Source: Hepsetus odoe
Taxonomy: Eukaryota > Chordata > Actinopteri > Characiformes > Hepsetidae
Reading direction: 5' to 3'
Length of the DNA: 64,000 bases
Assembly (NCBI GenBank): GCA_017165825.1
Contig: CM029385.1
Coordinates: forward strand, 5,115,170-5,179,169
In this document: piece after piece, positions 56,000 to 64,000 of the stretch
Layout of the letters: the number at the start of each line of letters is the position of its first letter
How positions within the stretch are numbered: the first letter of the stretch is position 1
Notes under the pieces: model-generated
Told to the model about the DNA's origin: nothing
Seen by the model: only the letters and a program-made list of their open reading frames with translations
Database searches by the model: none
Position numbers and translations under genes: made by a program

Positions 56000-58070
56000 T
56001 CTTTCAGGAATGACACTGCTGGGGGGAATTTTTGAGCATGTCTGTTTTAAATGAGCAAACCATACAGAATCTACAGAAACTGTACATTGTCATACTTATC
56101 AAAAGATCTGTGTACATGTTTCACTTAAAGTTTTTCAACTTCTGGTGCTTTGCAGGGAGTGATTACTTCAGAGCGGTAAAACCAAGGGTGTCACCACTGT
56201 CCCTGCTGGTTTTTCTTTATGCAGTGTGAGGCCATGAGGGTCAAACATATGTGTTATGCACTATAAGGCATAGTATAGTTTGCTTATATAACCTTAGACA
56301 ACACCAAAAAACAACAGATTTAGGAACATTCAGCTGGTCCTATATATTTGTGATTTTTAGAAAAGTCAAACTCATCACATTTCTTCTCTCCTTTCTTAAC
56401 TCGGACTGTTATGTTAAGTACAGTTCTGCATACCTGAAAGGAAAAAAAGGCACAAAGACCCTCAGCCCCCCCTTTAAAAAAAGGACTTGACTTGGACATT
56501 TAATCCACACCAACTTCATCGTGTTGCTGACCCGAGCCCCCGCCTTCTCTTTCCTTCCCTGGCCAAGAAGAGTGAACTCCAGGAGAAACCCCCACAGGGC
56601 CACTAACTTTCCCCCAACTTATCCCTCTCTCTCTCGCTCTCTCTCTCGTTTTTTCTTTTTCGCCTTCACTTTGTTTCACCTCGTTTCTGCTTTTGAAAGA
56701 CGCCCCAGATACTTTCTAACTCTGCTGTTTGTCGTCTTTTTCCAGCACCGCAGGAACAATCGCGAAAAAGGCAAAAAGTTTGCTCCTTTCTTTTATCTTT
56801 CTAGAAGACCAGACTCTCCTAGTCTCTCCTCACCCTCCCTCCCCCTCACTAGCTCTCGTGTGACAAAACTGCAATGACAAACAGGCCCTGAACTGCAGGA
56901 AATCCATCTCACTTAGCTGGCCCTCTGTCATCTGCCCTCTATGCGCTGAGCACAGGCCTATAGCCCAGGCTTACTGCAGAGCAACACTACATTCCAGTCA
57001 GGTTCAACTACTGTGTCGCCCACTAATAGAGAGCAAAGATAATAGATGCAGTGCATGAAAGTTTTGTGGAACTACACTGTAGCCAAGGTGTGTTAAGGGT
57101 GGGCTGGTGAATTTTGTAACAATAAATTTTATAATTTTAACATAACGCTAAGAACAAAAAAATATCTGAAACTAAGACCACAAAAGAAATATTGGCCAGT
57201 ATAATATGCTTGTGATCATCATTATTCTGGCATCTATGCCTTCATATTTAATGAGCTGTTCAGAGTTGGATAACTGTGGTAGTTACTGTATCTATGTAAA
57301 GTTTCTGGTCTGCTGGGTTTTTGTCTGTGCTTTGAATAATCCGCGATCCTGTTTCTAGTCTGTATGCAGCCGTGATGGTGTTGCAAGAATTGTTTTCTGA
57401 TGTGCCTAGCAACAATCCTGTTTCATTCCCATATATTTCTTGAGCTAATTTTCTGTGGGTTTGGATGATTTGATAATGAGATTTTTTTTGGATTGGCCAA
57501 TGACATCAAGTTGTTGGGCCTAGACCTGCTGGCTCCAATCACCCAGTCAAAAGGCTGCCACTTTTTGAATGTAACATTTGCAGTGTCAACCTCTGATTCA
57601 GGTTGGTTCTTGGTGCAGGAAGAAAATACGCTGAATGCATAAATGCAATGCTATTTACACTGTAGTGAAAAACAGAATTTATGAATATTTGGGGGGAAAT
57701 GGCCAAATGTTGTTATTTACAAGGGATCAAATCTGATCCTTACATTCCAGAATCTATGCAGACACCACCCTCTCTGGTTGGCCGATGTCTATCTAATTGG
57801 CAAAGGAAGACCTCTGCAAAGAAAGTAAACAAGCTAAACAAGGAACAGTGGAACTGTGTTCTCTCTGGAGTGATGGAACTTTATTAGAAAAATAAACCTA
57901 ATAACAGCTTTTTAGATGATACCAAGACTGTAGAGGGCTAATCTTAGATCTGATCCCTTCATATTTTTAAGGGTCAATGTTACGGTCAGTAGTCCCATTG
58001 ATTGTGGACCAAGATGGGGTGATTTATAAGCATCAGCTTCATTCACTAAAGAAGCAAACGTTGTCATCAA
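56000..58070. other. upstream flank of rarga, nothing firm
   Basis: Unique sequence with a CT-rich stretch at 56,622-56,650. ORFs of 60-120 codons show no recognisable protein features. Confidence 0.4.
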
Positions 58071-58079
58071 ACACGTCCA

Positions 58080-58290
58080 TTACAGACTTCAAGGTGTTGC
58101 CTTGGCCTACAAATTTCCCCAGATCTCAATCCAATCAAGCATTATTGAAGATGCTGGACAAACTACTGGACACCAATCCATGGAGGCCCCAATTTACAAC
58201 CTACAGCACTCAAAGGATCTGCTGCTAAAGTCTTGGTATGGATACCACAGCTCAACTTGAGATGTCTTGTGAAGTCCATGCCTCGACGGG
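58080..58290 (+). mobile_element. Tc1-like transposase C-terminal fragment
   Basis: The plus strand reads TTTCCCCAGATCTCAATCCA, CAAACTACTGGACACCAATC, CATGGAGGCCCCAATTTACA, AAGGATCTGCTGCTAAAGTC and GTCCATGCCTCGACGGGTTA. In intact fish Tc1-like elements this encodes the PDLNPIEHLWD...MEAPPR...LKDLLLxSW...SMPRRV end. It is degenerate and truncated. Confidence 0.75.
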
Positions 58291-58374
58291 TTACAGTCAA
58301 TATTAGCTCATATTATTAAGGCTGATTGGTTTATTTCTACAAAGCTGCAAAGTGGGGCAGACAGTATTTTATAC

Positions 58375-58690
58375 ATTGTATCCCACAGATTCTAGACTGG
58401 ATTGAAATCTTGGAAATATGGTGGCCAAGAAAACCCCTTGAAGTCATGTAGCTGAATCAATGTTTGATGGGAAAATTGTGCAAACAAGAAGGTCCTCTTC
58501 CGTTACTCATGTGCTCTTTGTAAATACATTCAGTGCTGGACAGGTTTTTTCATCAGTTTTTGCTGGGGCCTTCCTTGGACCACTTACCAAAGGATATGCT
58601 CTGACCCAGTAATCTAGTCATCAAAAGTGAATCCTTGTCAAAATCATTCAGATGCTTAGGTATGCCCATTTTCATCTCCCATGCATTGAT
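58375..58690 (-). mobile_element. Tc1-like transposase fragments, opposite strand
   Basis: Plus-strand landmarks are ACAGATTCTAGACTGGATTG, GGTGGCCAAGAAAACCCC (left) and CTTCCTTGGACCACTTACCA, ATGCTCTGACCCAGTAATCT, TTAGGTATGCCCATTTTCAT (right). These are the reverse complement of two separated parts of the same Tc1-like coding region, its internal part deleted. The orientation is opposite to the piece at 58,080-58,290. Confidence 0.72.
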
Positions 58691-59082
58691 TCAAGAGCTG
58701 ACTGTGTGTAAGAGGTGATGATGAAATGCATTCCCAGTGATGACAAAGAACATAGACCACTTCTCTAAAACTCTTTCTATCTGCTCTACACACACTTCAC
58801 ACTCATCACTGCTATCAAACATAGGCAGGGCAGGTTGGAACATGTGCACACCCACACACTGACATATTCATACATAACACTGACATATTCATACATAACA
58901 CACTCAGCACAGACCCCAGTTTGCATGACACACTGCATGCATAAGAAATGCCATCAGCAACCTATGACACATAATAGCATGCACTCCAGGAAGGGGGTAC
59001 TGTTAAGTGTTGGCAATATTTCCAGTATGAGTAAACACGTGCACCAGCGAAATAGTGGTGCCAAGGCTAGTAGAGTTGAAAA

Positions 59083-59844
59083 TTGCTTTTAAATACATAT
59101 GGAACAATATTTGTCAGAGAATTGGTGTTCCTAAGGGCTGACATCCAATCAGGTACAGTTCATTTTTGCGCAGGCCACTTTCTGTGTTGCTGTGGATGTT
59201 TACTTATTTTCAGCAAACCGGTCATTGGATTAAGATGGTCCAAACTTTTGCATGCAACTTTATTTAGCACCAGACGTCCTGAGCGTAGTCGTAATCCTTC
59301 AGAATTAGTAATGCTTTGCTGCAGAAAGTGTTCTATACTGTGGTATTATTTGCCACAAAGAGGACACATCATCACACCGTACACACAAAGTCCGATGTTT
59401 AGTGGCAGCAAAACCCTTCCATTGTTCCATTTCCGGACTGCATTCTTCTGTCACTCTTCTCTCATCAATCACCTCATACACACACAACGCCGGCAGACAC
59501 ATGTTCAAGCTCCGAGAGGACATGTAATCTCATGCTGCCATCTGACTCCGCTTAACAGTAGATTTGCGCTTGAGCCTTCAGGTGTCAGCGTGAGCCGACA
59601 GGCCTTCTGGGCTCCTCGCACAAGGAGCCAAGCGTCACATGCTCATCCCTCAAAAGCAAACAAAAAAAAATTCACCCAGTTCTATCAGCCCTGGCCATCT
59701 TACAAGCAACAATCTCTTTTTGTCAAGCATCTCCCTCTAATGCTCAGCCTCGCTCTCCATCGCATGACTTATTCTGGCATTAATGCAAATGGTCCCACAC
59801 AAAGTGTGGACACAAGCCTCAAAGTGCCTCCTGCTCCTGTTTAA
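59083..59844 (+). other. longest open frame in the window, probably not a gene
   Basis: 253 codons from an ATG at 59,083 with no recognised domain. It is Cys/His/Ser-rich and runs over sequence that looks noncoding. Reported for completeness because no other explanation covers this stretch. Confidence 0.1.
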
Positions 59845-59867
59845 TCATTTTGGGACATTTTTATTCA

Positions 59868-60116
59868 TCCATCCATCCATTATCTGGCGCTTGTCCCAAA
59901 CGGGGTCGCGGGGGAGTGCTGGTGTCCAACCCAGCGCACATAGGACGAGGACGGGGGACGCACCCTGGACAGGTCGCCAGCCCATCGCAGGGAGGAGCTG
60001 GACGAGGACGGTACCTTGCTCAAGGGTACCTCAGGGCAACCCACTGGGAAGGGGTTCGAACCCCCGATCCGCCGATCATGAGGCCAACACCCTACCCACT
60101 AGGCCACCGCTGCCCC
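59868..60116 (-). mobile_element. chimeric tRNA-derived SINE with 12-bp target duplication
   Basis: Same structure as 20,926-21,175 but on the minus strand: GGGGCAGCGGTGGCCTAGTGG head, GGTTCGAACCCC box, GGTACCC TTGAGCAAGG, then GATGGGCTGGCGACCTGTCC, CGCGACCCCGTTTGGGACAAGC and a GGATGGATGGA end. It is flanked by perfect CATTTTTATTCA repeats (59,856-59,867 and 60,117-60,128). Confidence 0.93.
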
Positions 60117-60129
60117 CATTTTTATTCAA

Positions 60130-61300
60130 TACATGCAAATGCAAGAAAGTCCATCTGAAAAGTATCAACAAACTAATGGGGTTTAAGGCACATTGGTTAC
60201 AGTTTCGGTAAAAACCAGTGGTCAAACCGCCATGACTTGTGAGCGATGTTCACCTCGTTGCTTCATGACAAAATGAAAGGAGCAACCTCTGGACACCAAA
60301 CACTTCTTGGCTATTTGGGTTTAACGGAAGAAAAGTGGATGAACTCGATTTTTCACTGAACTGTCGCTGGGCATGAAAACAGTCTGGCTGGTAGAATTTC
60401 CTCACTTCTTTGCTTTTTAGGCAAAAGTTTCCTCCCTCCACAAGCATAATTCCGCCCCTCTCTGGTCGCCATGGCTTGGTCCTCGTCCTGCACGTGCCCG
60501 ATCATGTCTGTTGGAAACTCAAACACTCCTCCCACACTCAGTGCTAGCTTCTTTATCTTCATCTGTCATCGTGTTGAGACACCAGCGGCCTAGTGTACTC
60601 GCTGACTCCCAATGCTCAGCCATGTCCTATTGCTCTCTCTCTTTCACTCTCACTCTCACTCTCTGTCACTCTGGAATGGTGAGATCGGGGTAGGATATCC
60701 ACAGAGGACTGGAGATGGGTGGAAAAGCCACAAAATTTTGAGGGATAGCATCACAGCAGCCCAGATTCCATTTGGTAATAATTTGCAAGATTCCCTCTCT
60801 GAGCTCTTAATTGCCTGGCAGTAAGAACACGTGCTTGCGTGTCTGTTCTTTCTTTTTCTCCCCCCCTCCCTTGTGCTCAGGCCACGCCAAGTCTCTTAAA
60901 AACAGATAAATGCAGGAGATAGCCCAGGCCAAAGCAGAACAAAGCCGCCAAGAAAGTTCACAGACATTGAAGGATCAAGCCTGTGGGTATGAAAGTGCAA
61001 TATTAACTAGCAAACCAAGAAGAAACCATCAATCAAGACCAGGGTCCATAAATTTTCAGAATTGGATGAAGGTTGTCCCATGTTGGAGATGAAAATGACC
61101 AGATTTTTAAAATGTGTTTTTCTGATACTGATGTTTTTCTGAGTAGACCACTGGTCTCATACACACTGAACAACATGCAATATTTCATCACTACTGAACA
61201 AAAGTTGTTGTTTTTTTTCAGTTTCGTTTGAACCTCCTGCTGTTTACATTGCCTCCACATTTCTTTGGACGATTCCTACGAACTATGAAAAGTGGAAGAG
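60130..61300. other. upstream flank of rarga, nothing firm
   Basis: Unique sequence with a short (CTCTCA)n stretch at about 60,634-60,670. No exon was recognised. Confidence 0.4.

Positions 61301-61332
<32 letters not shown>
61301..61332. repeat. (CA)n(TA)n microsatellite
   Basis: 11 CA units run into TA units. A T-run of 14 follows at about 61,406-61,419. Confidence 0.92.
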
Positions 61333-61419
61333 TTAGATTATATACAGTATAATAAAAATTTGCTATATTAACTTACATTGAGTCTTTTCCTTCTGCTGCC
61401 GAGTTTTTTTTTTTTTTAC

Positions 61420-62770
61420 ATATAAGGTTTTGTCCCAGCAGCAGCATCTCCAAACAATTACACTTAACCAGTAGCTGATTACATTCAGTCTGTTGGGAAA
61501 TCTTATTTTGGTCATTTTCCTTTGCCAATTTTTTTGTTCCTTTGGGAAAAAGTCGAGTCAGTCCAACTACTCGTAGCCTGTTTAAATTAGCGCACTACTG
61601 CATTTTGTCCATCCCAAAACATCCTGAAACATTCCAAATCCTGAAGCATTATGAGGTTCTGCCACACTTGTCCATCCCAGCTTCTGGAACAGTCCAGCTT
61701 CTACTGTGCATTACTGCAAAAACAGATCTGGAACTGCTAGTGTGCCATTTTTCCAAAGGTTCCTGGGCTCAGATGCTCTTGGCTGACCATGTGAAAAAGC
61801 TCACCGATGGTCCCACATGAGGGCGAGTTCGAGGGCAAGGGATTTGGCCACCAACAATGAGATGAGTCATCTCGGACGTCATGTCTTGATTGCATTGTTT
61901 CCTGCCGTAAGAATTTATTAGCTAAGACTTCAAAGAACAGCAAATGGATTGGCAAAGGCATCAAGGGCCTGCGTGCCTGATTCATTCAGCATGAAGCAGA
62001 ACAAAGCTGTTTACAAAAGAAAGCTTTTAGCAAAACCTGACTTCGCTTCAGGTTGAGGGGACAGAATGAAAGTGAGGGTCGAAACAGGAAATGATGGACG
62101 GCCTTCAGGCCTACAAGGAAGTGTCCAGAGCTCAAGCACATGCATTGCTTTCATTCCATCGCTCCCTCTGTCTCACACTCTCTCTCTCGCTCTCTCTCTC
62201 TCTCTCGGTCTCAAACACATTCGCTGAGGCCAGCGCTGGTCCTGAAACCTAATACTTCAACTGAAAATTTTCAGAGAATAAATAATCATGGCCGGCAAGC
62301 TGTTTGCACTCAGGCTCTTAACCGCCACTCTCCTCTTAATTCCACCCCCCTCACCCTCTCCCCTCCACCCACCACTTTTTAAACACTCGTTTCTCAGTCT
62401 TCTTTTTTTTTTTCTTCCAAGACTGATTCCCACCAAAAAAAGGGACAGCTCAGCATGCGTGGGTGTGTGTGGGCGTGAGTGCATGTGGCAATGTGGGAAG
62501 AGAGAGCAAGGCGGCGCAACTCATCACTAGGTGTGTTTTTAATTATGTAACTGCGAATTTATGCTGTTGGTGCATATGAAGCCTCAGCTCTGAGACGGGA
62601 ACGTGTGTGCGTCTGCAAATGTGTCCATGCACGCAGATTTTTATGCATAGCAAAGCAATTATACCATTTCATTCCTGTGGGGGCAGCCTTGAACAAAATG
62701 TGAGGGCCTTTTTTTCCTGGGCAACAAGCTGGAACATGCACATCATTCCTTCAACACACCACATCGCAAT
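61420..62770. other. upstream flank of rarga, nothing firm
   Basis: Unique sequence with pyrimidine-rich patches (CTCTCTCG about 62,174-62,207, C-rich and T-rich about 62,341-62,416). No gene was recognised. Confidence 0.4.
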
Positions 62771-62771
62771 A

Positions 62772-62938
62772 CACTCTTAAAATTAAAGGTTCCTACTCAT
62801 TTGTCAGCTTCTTCTTGGAGTAAGCATCTAACTGTAGAAACTTAAACTAAACTTAAAAAAAAAATTTAGGAGCTATCTAGGAACTGTTAAGAGGCTCTTG
62901 AAGAAACCATGAGAATCCTTTTGGCATATAATAAAAAA
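62772..62938 (+). mobile_element. foldback MITE relative
   Basis: Starts ACTCTTAAAATTAAAGGTTCC and carries GGAACTGTTAAGAGGCTCTTG, GAAGAAACC and AATCCTTTTGGCATATAATA, close in layout to the copy at about 38,935-39,165 in opposite orientation. Non-coding and diverged. Confidence 0.55.
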
Positions 62939-63487
62939 AAAACAATTTGAGCAGATCATTAGAGTAAGCTTAGTCTTAGAACCTAAGTGGGAGGGCTAGT
63001 CAGGCCTAAGGGTCTCGCTACACATGAAGGAAATGAGGGAACAGCTTCTCAAAACACGGCAGCGCCAGGCCTCCACTAAGATGGGCCAAAATCGTGTTTC
63101 AGGTCTCAGTGTAGATGTTATCACCTGGTAAGTGCTGTTAATGGGCTCCAAGTCATCTAGTGGAAGGCCTACTGGATCAGATGATCACTGGATGGGGTAT
63201 TGAGGGTATTTGTGAGGGGCTCACAAGTTTGAAATCTTGCAACTCAATTTGGCAGTGGGCCGTAGGGCTGATGCCAAAAAAAACTAAAAATATAAAAACA
63301 ACATAATAGCACTTTTAAAAATGGTGGTCTTTTCTGTACATTTTGTGAAACGCTTGAATAATTTACTTACCTTTTTCACAAGAGGGTGCCAAAAACACTT
63401 TTATTTTTGCTCTCACTGAAAGTAAGGAAACCTACAGCAGGATTTGTGTGAATGTTAACAGTAATATGAAAAGGCTCAGGGTTAATA

Positions 63488-63732
63488 AGTGAAAGTGAAA
63501 GTGACAACATGTCATTGTGAAAAACGACTCAGCACGCAGTGAATCACAACAAAACGCTTCCTCTGCATTTCACCCATACATACCGTGCAGCAGGGCAGCT
63601 ATTTAAAGTGGCCGTGGAGCAGTGATGGGGACGGTACCTTGCTCAAGGGTACCTCAGGGCAAGCTACTGGTCTGGGATTCCAACCCATGACCTTCCGAGC
63701 CTGGGACCAACTCCCTAACCACTAGGTCAACA
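63488..63732 (-). mobile_element. SINE family A copy
   Basis: CACTTTCACTTTCACT at the low end, TTGAGCAAGGTACCGTCCCC in the middle, a degenerate B box (GGGTTGGAATCCC) and CCTAGTGGTTAGGGAGTTGG. GTTAATA at 63,481-63,487 and 63,733-63,739 is the probable target duplication. Confidence 0.85.
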
Positions 63733-64000
63733 GTTAATATGTGATTATTAATGTGATTATTACTTTAATCAGTTTGTTGCACAAACAAAATATACATACT
63801 GAGGATATCAGGCACTGTGGACACAGTAGGGGACTCTGTACACTCCATCCTGACTCCAGGCTTTCTTTGTACCTACACATATATGCCCCTCTTTCCTGGG
63901 GAAAGACATATCTAAGGTATAAAACTGGATCTCAATGACCCAGCTGTACTCGTGGTGGGATGGATGAATGAATAAAGTGTACTGAAGTAAAAGTGACTTC

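Noticed and set aside
63340..63440. Minus-strand candidate exon ending AAAAAG|GTAAGT with a TTACTTTCAG acceptor
   Set aside because: The donor is good, but the roughly 40-base exon has no coding or UTR features and its phase would not give the Ser seen at the RAR A/B junction.

Overview
The window is vertebrate nuclear DNA, most probably from a teleost fish. Evidence for this is two split genes with canonical introns, an RAR-gamma protein of the fish 'a' type, many teleost-style tRNA-derived SINEs, decayed Tc1-like transposons, L2/RTE-like LINE tails and abundant dinucleotide microsatellites. There is no operon structure, rRNA, true tRNA gene or CRISPR array. Most ORFs of 60-150 codons are chance frames in introns or repeats.

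Region 1 (about 581-16,950, + strand) is a complete-looking CALCOCO1 gene, which encodes a SKICH-domain, coiled-coil autophagy receptor and coactivator. I resolve 14 coding exons that join in frame to a 653-residue protein: SKICH domain, LVI-type LC3-interacting core, long coiled coil, VVISQP motif and acidic LLLP tail. The last exon is tiny, and the C-terminal zinc finger of the human protein is not found. Several splice sites are odd: two acceptors abut long (GT)n tracts, one intron starts with GC, and one donor is followed at once by (CA)n.

Region 2 (about 16,950-28,900) lies between two convergent genes. It holds a 1.85 kb Tc1-like fossil with a SINE nested in it, a cluster of SINE copies (one with a perfect 11-bp target duplication), LINE tails, and at least two homeodomain-motif-rich blocks that look like conserved regulatory DNA.

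Region 3 (29,246-51,013, - strand) is retinoic acid receptor gamma (rarga type). Eight coding exons join in frame to 495 residues: a gamma2-type A domain (MFDCMEAL...), two zinc fingers, the ligand-binding domain and an unusually long acidic F domain. The 13.1 kb intron after the A2 exon is poor in SINE and LINE copies and rich in candidate enhancers, including an imperfect palindrome built on two TAATTAG cores.

Region 4 (51,014-64,000) is upstream of the A2 exon. It holds the presumed P2 promoter beside long GA/CT tracts, a DR1-like nuclear-receptor site, a 147-bp near-perfect palindromic element, inverted Tc1 fragments, two foldback-MITE relatives (the other is in the large intron) and more SINEs, one with a perfect 12-bp target duplication. 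No gamma1-type (A1) first exon was recognised, so it probably lies beyond 64,000.

RAR genes are classically linked to HOX clusters, and RARG and CALCOCO1 both lie near HOXC in humans. The pairing here therefore looks like a fragment of HOXC-linked synteny. Coordinates of splice sites come from reading GT/AG signals, frame and protein similarity recalled from memory, not from transcripts or alignments.
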